64,000 nt of DNA, from NCBI GenBank assembly GCA_015067545.1, contig SVMG01000002.1:1-64000 (forward strand), written 5' to 3'. Position numbers and translations under genes: made by a program. Origin of the DNA: Oscillospiraceae bacterium. Its GTDB lineage: Bacteria; Bacillota; Clostridia; Oscillospirales; Oscillospiraceae. Below are positions 7,848-16,900 of the stretch, piece after piece. The notes below the pieces were generated by a model. The model saw only the letters and a program-made list of their open reading frames with translations. It did not search any database and was not told the origin of the DNA. Within the stretch, counting starts at the first letter, position 1. Each line of letters starts with the position of its first letter.

Positions 7848-8294
7848 TTACTCCAAATATTTCTTCAATTCGGGCACCAGGTCTACGTCCACATATTCCG
7901 TTAATACCGCACTCCAATGTTTGCTGTCAAAGTAATATGCCTTGACCCACCACTCGCCGTCTATACGCACGCTAGCGGAATTTACCATACCTACCACTTC
8001 TGCTTCTCCATTGGTGTATGATATACGCAGGATAATCTCGCCGTAACTGCCCATAGGGAAATCACCAAAATGTTTGTAACATGGTAGTTCCGAAATATCC
8101 TTCAGAAGAGCCTCCGCCTTTTCTGAATCCAACTCCGTTACCAATGTCACATGATCGTTCTCCGGATTGGTTGCATAATAATATCGGCAAACTTCCACCT
8201 TTACCACATTGCTGAATACTTGCTCAAATGGATATTGGTATATTTTCTGTTCGCACCCGGACAGCAAAGCCAATGTGCTAAGTACGCATACCAT
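7848..8294 (-). CDS. Lipoprotein, candidate RHS immunity protein of a decayed module
   Basis: From the ATG at 8294 the product is 148 residues and begins MVCVLSTLALLSGC, a hydrophobic stretch ending in a lipobox (LSGC, Cys14). The usual basic N terminus is missing. The DNA just upstream is RHS repeat coding sequence, so the original start was probably lost when the RHS fragment was joined here. A longer frame from 8327 is a chimaera of RHS DNA read out of frame. The mature part is acidic and soluble (EVCRYYYATNP, GEWWVKAYYFDSKHW). Its position directly after an RHS remnant matches that of the other putative immunity genes in the array. Expression and function are doubtful. Confidence 0.55.
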   Translation of the reverse strand: MVCVLSTLALLSGCEQKIYQYPFEQVFSNVVKVEVCRYYYATNPENDHVTLVTELDSEKAEALLKDISELPCYKHFGDFPMGSYGEIILRISYTNGEAEVVGMVNSASVRIDGEWWVKAYYFDSKHWSAVLTEYVDVDLVPELKKYLE

Positions 8295-8415
8295 TGGCGT
8301 CGTAGGTATACGACCATGTAGTAGCACCGTCAGTCATGGATGCCAGTTCCCGGCCATTCTGCCAAGTGTAAGTCCAAGTTCCGTCGGTCTGAAGATTGCC
8401 TATGGTGTCGTAACT
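8278..8415 (-). pseudogene. RHS core fragment, remnant of a fourth module
   Basis: On the minus strand one frame reads YDTIGNLQTDGTWTYTWQNG and then SMTDGATTWSYTYDANGMRT before a stop at 8278. This matches the same stretch in the RHS genes to the right (SMTDGETTWSYTYDANGMRT at 11.98-12.05 kb). Both ends are truncated: no start is present, and the rest of the core and the toxin tip are missing. The fragment is joined abruptly to the lipoprotein gene. Confidence 0.8.
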
Positions 8416-8522
8416 TGATGCTATTCAGTTGTAGGAAGTCTGTAATTACCTGATTAGATATTATATAATCTCAGATAATTTGTAATGTTTGTGAAGTTTT
8501 GATTGCCCAAAATAACAAGTAA

Positions 8523-9146
8523 TTAGTATTTTTTTCTTTGAGCCACGAAAAAGCTAATGAAGGCTAAAGCAAAGCCCAACCCCACAATGAGTGGGATGCG
8601 AATTCTGTGTTGATAGAGGACAGAAGACAACGGCCTTTTAATAACACAGATATCTCCCGTTTCACAAACTTTCCAAACGGATGCAAATTTAATCACATAA
8701 TCAGTTGAACTTTTTTCAAAATCAATGCTTTCTAAAATGTTATTTGCATCATCTCTCTCTATAAATTGGATAAATTCGCCTTCTAAAAAAACATACACGT
8801 GGCTATGCGGATCCCTTACATATAAATAGCGATCCTTTACTGCAAACATAAATGCGCCATTTGGATAATCATAAAAGGCTAGCGTGTACAGATAATTGCC
8901 ATCCAGATCAAACACTCTCAAAACACCCTCATCTGAATCCAGCAAATATAGGTGAGTATCATCGTTCGCTATCTGGTCAATATTGATCGTATCAATATCT
9001 AAATCTTCAACAAACTGAACAGGAGTCCCGTAGATTAAAGTAGGTTTATTGTGTTGATTCTGCATTGAACAATAGTTGATTATTAACACAATAATTATTA
9101 ATAGTATGCAAAGCAGGCGATACGGGAACTTACGGAATTTACGCAT
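8523..9146 (-). CDS. Membrane protein, candidate immunity protein of displaced RHS module 3
   Basis: This 207-residue protein has an N-terminal membrane segment (LLCILLIIIVLIINY, about residues 11-26), a central part of about 140 residues with beta-propeller-like repeats (HLYLLDSDEGVLRVFDLDGN, YLYTLAFYD, YLYVRDPHSHVYVF) and a second membrane segment near the C terminus (IPLIVGLGFALAFISFFVA) before a basic tail. Its start overlaps the 3' end of the RHS module by 49 bp, the coupling expected for a toxin/immunity pair. The family is not recognised; the immunity role is inferred from position and from the same arrangement at 10553-10957 and 13707-13970. Confidence 0.65.
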   Translation of the reverse strand: MRKFRKFPYRLLCILLIIIVLIINYCSMQNQHNKPTLIYGTPVQFVEDLDIDTINIDQIANDDTHLYLLDSDEGVLRVFDLDGNYLYTLAFYDYPNGAFMFAVKDRYLYVRDPHSHVYVFLEGEFIQFIERDDANNILESIDFEKSSTDYVIKFASVWKVCETGDICVIKRPLSSVLYQHRIRIPLIVGLGFALAFISFFVAQRKKY

Positions 9147-10240
9147 AAAATACTACCTCCCCCACCTATGCTAGGTACATTATTCACAGCAGATTGACCA
9201 ATGTTGAGCTCATAAAACTGTTTATAGTATGTTTTAGAAACACTCCAAGAAGGGAGTAGCGAAGCACCTGTTATCTTTCCTCCTATTGAGTATGCTTTAC
9301 AATTTTCAGAATACGCGTAGGAAGCTTTGAGTTTTCCCCAACCGCCATCAACAGATGTAAAAGACCCGCCATAAGATTCAGTGGTTCTAAAACTTTCGGC
9401 ACCCGTTACCAATACCCCGGAAACACTTATCGAAAAAGTATCACCAATAAGTGCTGCTAATGCCAATACACCCGCTTCGTTTCCATTTGCTAAAAGATCG
9501 GAATTGTCTGTTATTGTTGCCATAATAGAGCCAAGAAGAGGGTCGCTCATATCAAATGAAAAGCCGCAATATGCGTATGCTGCGATTACAACCCCTCCAT
9601 TAGCGCATTCATCAACATCCCAATAACAGATTACCTCGATACCAATCGTACAACTTCCTACTGAAATCTCAAACTGCAGTCCTGCACCTACAACTCTATA
9701 CGAAGTACCCTGGTCATCTAAAAATATTACTGGATTATTCCCACAGTATGCGAACATATTGTTGCCGAGCAAGCCTTGACCGGTTGTTACAAGGGCATCT
9801 GCATTAATGAATCTGCCGATTTTGGGATCATAGTAGCGGCTTTGGAGGTAGTAGTACCCGGTTTCTGCATCGTAGACATAGCCGCGGTAGCGCAGGGGGT
9901 TCAATGTGCCAAGGGTATTGGCCATAGAGCCTTCAGGAATGGGATTGTAACCCCAGGCGTTGTCCCAATTGTAGAGCACGACCTGCTGGCCTTCTCTATT
10001 AAAGATACCGGTGACATCGCCCTGTGCATTAAGCGCGTAGTAGTAGGTCGTTCCGTTCCACGTGACGGTGTTGGGGCCAAGGATGCCATAGGTGAAATAC
10101 AGGGTATCATTACCCACAGTCATTTGGGTCAGTTGACTACCGTTGTACACATAGCTATAGGTCTTTGTTCCATTACTTCTCTGTGTACGCATACCGTTAG
10201 CATCATAGGTGTAGTTCCACGTGGTCGAGCCATCGGTCAT
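9098..10240 (-). CDS. Displaced RHS C-terminal module 3 (5'-truncated)
   Basis: From the first ATG (10240) the product is 380 residues. RHS homology extends further upstream, to about 10388 (reading KEYACTYGDDSWGDLL), where an in-frame stop precedes it, so this is a gene end without its beginning. Residues 1-178 are YD repeats and the RHS core (GYYYLQSRYYDPKIGRFINA, then AYCGNNPV). The last 200 residues are a unique tip, beta-rich with many cysteines and glycines and without a recognisable enzyme motif. No promoter or signal peptide is present, so it is probably silent unless recombined into the full-length gene at 13997-20092. The candidate immunity gene overlaps its end. Confidence 0.75.
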   Translation of the reverse strand: MTDGSTTWNYTYDANGMRTQRSNGTKTYSYVYNGSQLTQMTVGNDTLYFTYGILGPNTVTWNGTTYYYALNAQGDVTGIFNREGQQVVLYNWDNAWGYNPIPEGSMANTLGTLNPLRYRGYVYDAETGYYYLQSRYYDPKIGRFINADALVTTGQGLLGNNMFAYCGNNPVIFLDDQGTSYRVVGAGLQFEISVGSCTIGIEVICYWDVDECANGGVVIAAYAYCGFSFDMSDPLLGSIMATITDNSDLLANGNEAGVLALAALIGDTFSISVSGVLVTGAESFRTTESYGGSFTSVDGGWGKLKASYAYSENCKAYSIGGKITGASLLPSWSVSKTYYKQFYELNIGQSAVNNVPSIGGGGSILCVNSVSSRIACFAYY

Positions 10241-10377
10241 GGATGTCAGTTCCCGGCCAGTATACCACGAATAAGTCCATGTCCCATCGTTAAGGGGATT
10301 GCCGATTTCGTCGTAAGTAATTACTGTGCCATCGTATGCGGTCAGTAGGTCGCCCCAGGAATCGTCACCGTAGGTGC
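10238..10377. repeat. 140-bp direct repeat, copy in RHS module 3
   Basis: It matches 15059-15198 in the full-length RHS gene at a constant offset of 4821, with about three differences by eye. It is the 5' part of displaced module 3. Confidence 0.8.
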
Positions 10378-10398
10378 AGGCGTATTCCTTGCGAGGAT

Positions 10399-10432
10399 AA
10401 CAGTTGAAGGGAGGTTAGTCCCTCCAACTGTT
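10399..10432. repeat. Stem-loop at the outer edge of RHS module 3
   Basis: AACAGTTGAAGGGA (10399-10412) pairs with 10419-10432 with one mismatch and a 6-nt loop. It lies exactly where RHS homology of module 3 begins, and without a clear T-tract on either strand. It may be a terminator for the immunity gene at 10553-10957 or mark the recombination boundary. Confidence 0.5.
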
Positions 10433-10552
10433 TCCTCACAAAAAGGCAATTTTGTAACCGTTAAGGCTTAACTTTTAATAAGGGCTTGGGACTATCCCAA
10501 CAAGTCTGCGTTTGGGTGACCAAAGGCAATGTTTGCACAGATGATTTATGCT

Positions 10553-10957
10553 TTACTTTTTTCTATAAATGGAAACTCTGTTCGAATCAACATTTATCCG
10601 GACTAAAAAGCAAATAATAAGCTTTACAACTGCGAAAAAGCATAAGACGTACATACTTTTCATGCCCAGCAGAACATTGCTTACAATAAGAATAGCATAC
10701 TGCGGAATGAGCGTATATACTACTACCTTATACATCCTATGAAAAGCGGTAAACTCTTTGATATATTTCTTTAGATGTGCTTTGATGAAAGATAGCATGA
10801 TTTTATCACGCAGGGATTGAGTTGCATAAACTTGGTTGGCATTATTCCTGCTTTTCTTTCCTCTTAGAAAATCTAAGAGGAATTTTCTCAAATCGTATAT
10901 GGTAACAAAATCTAAAATCAACAGAGCACAATCAAAGTATATAATTTTTGCAAGCAT
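10553..10957 (-). CDS. Membrane protein, candidate immunity protein of displaced RHS module 2
   Basis: This 134-residue basic protein starts 11 bp after the stop of the RHS module. Hydrophobic segments are visible at about residues 4-20 (IIYFDCALLILDFVTIY) and at two or three places in the second half (VVVYTLIPQYAILIVSNVLL, MYVLCFFAVVKLIICFLV). The middle is lysine/arginine-rich. There is no homology I recognise. Position, small size and membrane character match the other genes that follow RHS tips in this array. An immunity role against the preceding tip is inferred. Confidence 0.62.
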   Translation of the reverse strand: MLAKIIYFDCALLILDFVTIYDLRKFLLDFLRGKKSRNNANQVYATQSLRDKIMLSFIKAHLKKYIKEFTAFHRMYKVVVYTLIPQYAILIVSNVLLGMKSMYVLCFFAVVKLIICFLVRINVDSNRVSIYRKK

Positions 10958-10968
10958 TGTACACTCCT

Positions 10969-13518
10969 CTAATTGACCAGTATATTTTTACCAGTTACGA
11001 TTGTTGATCCAACAGCGCTTTTACCTAAGGATTGCAGCAGGGGTTTAAATACATACTCACCACCCATATTATGGGCAACTTTGGCATAGTAACTGCGCGC
11101 TTGCGGATTAAAGAAGCCTCGTTTGAAGAGTTGTTTACCAGCGGCCATGATACCGCCAGAGTTTCCATAGCTGGCACCATTACCGCCCCATGCACCACAA
11201 GCAAGCCCTACTGCGCCATCAAAAAGCATATCTCCTACGTCGAATTCTGTCTCTCCAGTTTTGTCCTGTACAATATGATTTACCTGTGATGCTGCGTTGG
11301 ACGCCATGGATATCGCAGCGCTTCCCAGTGCCTGTACCACAACACCAGCACCGCTTGCCGCTAGTACACCCCCGGCAGCTCCAGCAGCGGCACCAATCAG
11401 AACATCAACAATATCTCCTCCGCTTGCTGCAGAAGATATAGCTCCAATGATACCTCCAATTACACCACCTACAACTAGATGCCAAAACTCTCCGCCATCA
11501 TCTTTCCTGCTAACCGGATTATTGCCGCAGTAGGCAAACATGTTAGTGCCTGTCAGCCCTTGCCCCGTGGAAGTAAATACATCTGCGTTAATAAATCTAC
11601 CAATCTCGGGGTCATAGTAGCGGCTTTGGAGGTAGTAGTAGCCGGTTTCGGTGTCGTAGACGTAAGAACGATAGCGCAAGGGATTCAGCGTGCCGAGGGT
11701 GGATGCAAGAGGGCCTTCCGGGACGGGGTTATAGCCCCAAGCGGTATCCCAGTTGTAGGTAACAACCTGGTGGCCACTCCAATCAAAGATACCGGTGACA
11801 TCGCCCTGTGCATTAAGCGCGTAGTAGTAGGTCGTTCCGTTCCAGGTGACGGTGTTGGGACCAAGGATACCATAGGTGAAATACAGGGTGTCATTGCCTA
11901 CTGTCATCTGGGTCAGTTGACTGCCGTTGTACACATAGTTATAAGTCTTTGTTCCGTTGCTACGGCTGGTGCGCATACCATTAGCATCATAGGTGTAAGA
12001 CCACGTGGTCTCGCCGTCAGTCATGGAGGCCAACTCGCGACCATTCTGCCAGGTATAAGACCATGTACCATCGGTCAACAGGTTGCCGATCTCGTCGTAT
12101 GTTCTAGGGATGCCATTATAGGCAGTCAGTAAGTCGCCCCAAGAATCGTCGCCATAGGTATAGGCATACGTTGCTGTGGGTGTGCCGGAGACTTCGCTAT
12201 TGGGATTGGTATAGGCATATTCCTTACGACTGGTGATATTGCCGGCATTATCGTAAGCCCAAACAAAGGTCTTACCTAACCACTCGTTATCTTCCCGGAC
12301 AAGCTGATTTGCCGTATCGTAATGATAGTACGATCTTCTCATGCGCTTCAGCGTATCATAATACGGGTCGTCTCTGGGTATAGACCCTTGGCTGCTGTAA
12401 TAAGATATGTTTCCATTGTCGTCGTATTCGTACGCATAATCAATGGAATACCCGTACATGGTAAACACATCCAAATATACCACCTGTGGGGTGGTCACAT
12501 AGGGTGTTCCGTTTTCCACATACGAAAACCAAGAGGTCAACATGGGCTCGCCATTATCGGTTGCCGTAGCAGTATCGATTCGTCCGAAAGAATCATAGCG
12601 TACTTCCTCGTAAACGACATCGTAATTTGTTTTAGTCAGCCGGTTTTCGTAGTCGTAGGTGTAGCTGGTAGTATGTTCCACACCGTTGATGGTTTCTACC
12701 AGACCGGACAGGTTGTTACGCTCGTCATAGGTGTAAGTAACGCTGTGTTCGTAATTCGGCCCGACTTCTCTGTACTTCCCAAGCCGGTCGATCAGGTCAT
12801 AGTAGTAGGTGGTTTTGCGACCTGTGGCAGAGTCTGTCATGGTAGACAGTGCGCCGGTGTTATCGTATTCGTAGGAAATGGAGTATTCAGAATCTCTTAA
12901 TTCGCTACTCAGGCGGCCTTGGTCATCATAATAGTATTCCACACACCAGCCATTACCATAGACCAACTCAGACAAATACCGATTGGCATCATCGGTATAA
13001 ATGTAACTGGCCAGCGTTCTGTCGCCGATGCTGACACCCGTGCGCTGAGAAAAAGCACCATAGGTGAAAGAATAGGTGGTAGAACCGGTCTGGATGGCTG
13101 TCAGAAGGTCACCATCGTAGGTGTAGCTTGCCGTCAGGGCTGTGCCCTCCGACAGGCCGGGGACTGTCGCCAAAGCCGTCTTAATGCGATACATCTCGTC
13201 ATAGGTGTATGTGGTGCGGCTGGTTTCCGTATCGTTGGGGTACTGCACCCATTCCAGTACACCTGTATTTTCATTATAGCAGTAAGTGGTGGTGTTTTCA
13301 AGACCATCTTTGGTGGTATGCAGGCGGTTTCCGTCGGGCGTGTAGGTCGCCGAGGAACTGATATACATATTGCCGTTAACGACTTTTACCAGTGTGTTGT
13401 TGCCGTAGGTGTCATATGCAAATTCGTATACGGTACCGTCAACGATATTGCCGCTGGCATCCTCTTTTTGGGTGATGGCTTTGGTTACATTGTGATAATT
13501 ATCGTATTCGTATTCCAT
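10969..13518 (-). CDS. Displaced RHS C-terminal module 2 (5'-truncated, 849 residues)
   Basis: The first ATG gives MEYEYDNYHNVTKAITQKED, but the RHS frame continues upstream to 13587, where a stop directly precedes the first homologous residue. There is no signal peptide, ribosome binding site or promoter. About 670 residues of YD repeats and RHS core end in AYCGNNPVSRKDDGG. A 175-residue tip follows, starting with glycine/alanine-rich hydrophobic helices (GGVIGGIIGAISSAASGG) and ending GSTIVTGKNILVN. The 5' 438 bp are almost identical to the corresponding part of the full-length gene. A terminator (13592-13625) cuts it off from the upstream operon. This is the structure of an orphan RHS-CT cassette held in reserve for recombination. 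Confidence 0.8.
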   Translation of the reverse strand: MEYEYDNYHNVTKAITQKEDASGNIVDGTVYEFAYDTYGNNTLVKVVNGNMYISSSATYTPDGNRLHTTKDGLENTTTYCYNENTGVLEWVQYPNDTETSRTTYTYDEMYRIKTALATVPGLSEGTALTASYTYDGDLLTAIQTGSTTYSFTYGAFSQRTGVSIGDRTLASYIYTDDANRYLSELVYGNGWCVEYYYDDQGRLSSELRDSEYSISYEYDNTGALSTMTDSATGRKTTYYYDLIDRLGKYREVGPNYEHSVTYTYDERNNLSGLVETINGVEHTTSYTYDYENRLTKTNYDVVYEEVRYDSFGRIDTATATDNGEPMLTSWFSYVENGTPYVTTPQVVYLDVFTMYGYSIDYAYEYDDNGNISYYSSQGSIPRDDPYYDTLKRMRRSYYHYDTANQLVREDNEWLGKTFVWAYDNAGNITSRKEYAYTNPNSEVSGTPTATYAYTYGDDSWGDLLTAYNGIPRTYDEIGNLLTDGTWSYTWQNGRELASMTDGETTWSYTYDANGMRTSRSNGTKTYNYVYNGSQLTQMTVGNDTLYFTYGILGPNTVTWNGTTYYYALNAQGDVTGIFDWSGHQVVTYNWDTAWGYNPVPEGPLASTLGTLNPLRYRSYVYDTETGYYYLQSRYYDPEIGRFINADVFTSTGQGLTGTNMFAYCGNNPVSRKDDGGEFWHLVVGGVIGGIIGAISSAASGGDIVDVLIGAAAGAAGGVLAASGAGVVVQALGSAAISMASNAASQVNHIVQDKTGETEFDVGDMLFDGAVGLACGAWGGNGASYGNSGGIMAAGKQLFKRGFFNPQARSYYAKVAHNMGGEYVFKPLLQSLGKSAVGSTIVTGKNILVN

Positions 13519-13568
13519 CTTGGCCTTGTTGCCCTGGATGATCTTGGTCAGATTGTTGTTCTTGTACT
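13131..13568. repeat. 438-bp direct repeat, copy in RHS module 2
   Basis: It aligns without gaps to 16108-16545 in the full-length RHS gene (constant offset 2977), with only a handful of differences by eye. Such identity between coding repeats points to recent duplication or gene conversion and offers a substrate for recombination that would swap the tip. Confidence 0.85.
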
Positions 13569-13591
13569 TATATTTGGTAGTTTCATTTTAA

Positions 13592-13625
13592 TGTATAAAA
13601 ACAGCGCCTAATTTCTTAGGCGCTG
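13592..13625 (-). terminator. Terminator between the active RHS operon and the displaced modules
   Basis: CAGCGCCTAA (13602-13611) pairs with TTAGGCGCTG (13616-13625) around a 4-nt loop; on the minus strand the stem is followed by TTTTTAT. It lies after the putative immunity gene and only a few bases before RHS homology of module 2 starts, so it should stop transcription before the displaced modules. Confidence 0.82.
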
Positions 13626-13706
13626 CAGTCTAAAATAAATCTTACACCAATTGGGTAATTTTGCGTTTTTCTTTTTAAAGAGAGATTTCTCGCTATTTCA
13701 TGCGCA

Positions 13707-13970
13707 TCACGATTGTTCGTACCATTTCCAATTTAAAATATCAAATCCTATCAAAGCAGAAATAGAAATGATTATCAAAAACGTACCAATTAGTGAAACT
13801 ACACCTGTAATTCGTTCTTGCCATTTTTGTACAACATTCTTTTTCCATCCATAGCGTTTTGATAGGCGTTCCGTTAAATTGTAGTGATTACACAATCCAT
13901 TTAGGCAAGCCCACAACATAAAAGCCGGAATAAACCATAAAGGGCATATATACCAGAATTCAGGTTCCAT
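13707..13970 (-). CDS. Small membrane protein, candidate immunity protein for the full-length RHS protein
   Basis: This 87-residue protein starts 26 bp after the RHS gene stop. Its N-terminal membrane segment is aromatic (FWYICPLWFIPAFMLWACL, residues 5-23). A basic loop (ERLSKRYGWKKNVVQKWQER) and a second membrane helix (GVVSLIGTFLIIISISALIG) follow, and it ends KWYEQS. It looks like a two-helix inner-membrane protein with no family I recognise. As last gene before the terminator at 13592-13625 it is cotranscribed with the RHS gene, as expected for a cognate immunity protein. The repeated occurrence of membrane proteins at this position suggests toxins that act at the membrane or envelope. 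This is inference. Confidence 0.65.
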   Translation of the reverse strand: MEPEFWYICPLWFIPAFMLWACLNGLCNHYNLTERLSKRYGWKKNVVQKWQERITGVVSLIGTFLIIISISALIGFDILNWKWYEQS

Positions 13971-13996
13971 TCAAAATACCTCTCCTTGTAGTTTTA

Positions 13997-16900
13997 TTAG
14001 AAAATAAACTTTCCGGCATATTCCGCAACCAACAATCCAGATTTCCTCAAAATATTTGTTCCTGCGCGTTTTGTGCTGTAAGAAATTGAATCTGCGAGAT
14101 AGTATGGTCCTTTGTCGTATTTTCCCTGATACGGTCCTGAAGTTTTATCCTTAATGAATTTTGAGACAGCATTAAGTTTGGTATACTTTCCACCTAAAGA
14201 CTTATTAATGATTTTTGGCGCGGCACAAACAGCTCCCGAAATTAAGGTGTTTTTTGCGGTATCCGCAATGATTTTTTCAACGGAATCACCATTTCTTACG
14301 CCACTGATAACTGATGTTGTAGCGCTAGAGGCCATTGATGCAGCCATATTTGATCCGGTAGCCGCCATAACGCCACCATATACAGCTCCACCGGCTGCAC
14401 TAGTTATTACATCGCCCCAATCGATTTTTTCACCCGTGGCAATATATTTGACAGTTTGTGACACCAATTCAGATGCTACGCTTAATGCTGCACCAACTAC
14501 AGCGCCAACTATAACATTCCAAAAATCGCCGCCATCATCTTTCCTGCTAACCGGATTATTGCCGCAGTAAGCAAACATATTATTTCCAGTCAGTCCCTGG
14601 CCAGTGGTCGGGTAGTTATCAGCATTAATGAATCTGCCGATCTCGGGATCGTAGTAGCGGCTTTGGAGGTAGTACAGCCCTGTTTCCTGGTCGTAAACAT
14701 AGGAGCGATAACGCAGGGGGTTTTCAACACCTAGCGTATCGGCCATAGCACCGGTGATGGAAAGGGGCTTGCCCCAGGCATCGTAAGTGTAATTTACAAC
14801 AATGGTGCCCGTACTATCTACAATGCCCATTACATCGCCTTGCAGGTTTACAATGTAATAGTAATTTGTGCCGTTATAGGTCACCATCATGGGAATTCCG
14901 CTGGCATCGTAGGCAAAGTTCAGCGTGTTGCTACCCACAGTCATTTGGGTCAGTTGGCTACCATTATATACATAGCTGTAGGTCTGTGTTCCATTAGAAC
15001 GGCTAATACGCATGTTGTTTCCGTCATAGACGTAGTTCCATGTGCTGGCCCCATCGGTCATGGATGTGAGTTCCCGGCCAGTATACCACGAATAAGTCCA
15101 TGTCCCATCGTTAAGGGGATTGCCGATTTCGTCGTAAGTAATTACTGTGCCATCGTATGCGGTCAGTAGGTCGCCCCAGGAATCATCACCATAGGTGTAG
15201 GGGATGGTATCGATGGGTGTTCCTAAATCACCAGTGGTGTAGGCGTATTCCTTATGGCTGGTAATATTACCGGCGTTGTCATAGACCCAAGTCCAGGTTT
15301 TGCCTGCCTCCTGGTTGTTCTCACGAATCAGTTGATTGGCAGAATCATAGACATAAGAGGTGGTGTTCGTGCCATCGCTGATTGTGAGGATATTGCCGTT
15401 ACCATCGTAGGTGTAGGAGTAGACAACATCGACAGCAGTTCCACGGGTCGTGCGCATGGTGGCGATTTGGGTGGAGGCCCGTTCTGCTGTATCGTGATAG
15501 GTGTAAACGATAGTTTGCAGGTTGGTTTCGCCCTGCTTATCCTCCATCCGGGTGATGCGCCCGTAGGCATCATAGGTATAGGTACGGGTGATACCGTTGA
15601 TGGTGACGGTCTTAATACGATTTTCTCCGTCATAGGCGTAATCCGTGACGTGCTCCACACCGTTAATAGTCTCCACCAGCTTGGACAGGTTATTGCGCTC
15701 GTCATAGGTGTAGGAAACGCTGTGCTCATAATTCGAGCCGACTTCCTTATACTTTCCAAGCCTGCCGATCAGGTCGTAGTAGTAGGTGGTTTTGCGACCC
15801 GTGGCAGAGTCCATCATGGTGGACAAAGCGCCGGAGTTGTCGTATTCGTAGGAAACAGTGTGATTATCCTCAAAGGTTTCCAGGGTCAGACGACTTTGAT
15901 CATCATAATCATATTCTATGTAATCACCGTTTCCGTAGGTCAGCTTATCCAGATACCGGTTTGCGTCCTCCGTGTATTCATAGGCCGCCAGTAGCCTATC
16001 GCCAACACTTACGCTCGTACGCTGAGCAAAGTCACCATAGGTAAAGGAATAGGTGGTAGAACCAGTCTGGATCTTCGTCAGCAAGTCATCCTCGTAGGTA
16101 TAACTTGCCGTCAGGGCTGTGCCCTCCGACAGACCGGGGACTGTCGCCAAAGCCGTCTTAATGCGATACATCTCGTCATAGGTGTATGTGGTACGGCTGG
16201 TTTCCGTATCGTTGGGGTACTGCACCCATTCCAGTACACCTGTATTTTCATTATAGCAGTAAGTGGTGGTGTTTTCAAGACCATCTTTGGTGGTATGCAG
16301 GCGGTTTCCGTCGGGCGTGTAGGTCGCCGAGGAACTGATATACATATTGCCGTTAACGACTTTTACCAGAGTGTTGTTGCCGTAGGTGTCATATGCAAAT
16401 TCGTATACGGTACCGTCCACAATGTTGCCGCTGGCATCCTCTTTTTGGGTGATGGCTTTGGTTACATTGTGATAATTATCGTATTCGTATTCCATCTTGG
16501 CCTTGTTGCCCTGGATGATCTTGGTCAGATTGTTGTTCTTGTACTCGTATGTGGTGGTCTCGTTCTGCAGATCTACTACGTTGGTCACGTTGCCGTCATC
16601 ATCATAGGTGTAGCTCGTGCCGAAGGTCTCCTTGAACAGCTGTATGCCGTCGAAAAGAGCTGTGTTGGCATTATTACAATAACATATGCGCACTACTATT
16701 TTGTTGTAGTTTGTTTTGGGCACTACGGGCGCTGCTGCATATTGCCATTCGACTGTAGAATCGCAGTCAGCATTGAAACTGACAGAGTGGGTTTCTTGTA
16801 GGTCGTCGTCTATATAGAACAGCATTTCCAGTCCAAACTTTCGGCCTTCTGTGTCAAGCGGCACTGAATCGGCCTTCGCCCAACCGGAAAGGACATAGTT

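Noticed and set aside
7848..8327. Start of the lipoprotein at 8327
   Set aside because: The first residues would be RHS DNA read out of frame; the ATG at 8294 directly precedes the hydrophobic lipobox segment.
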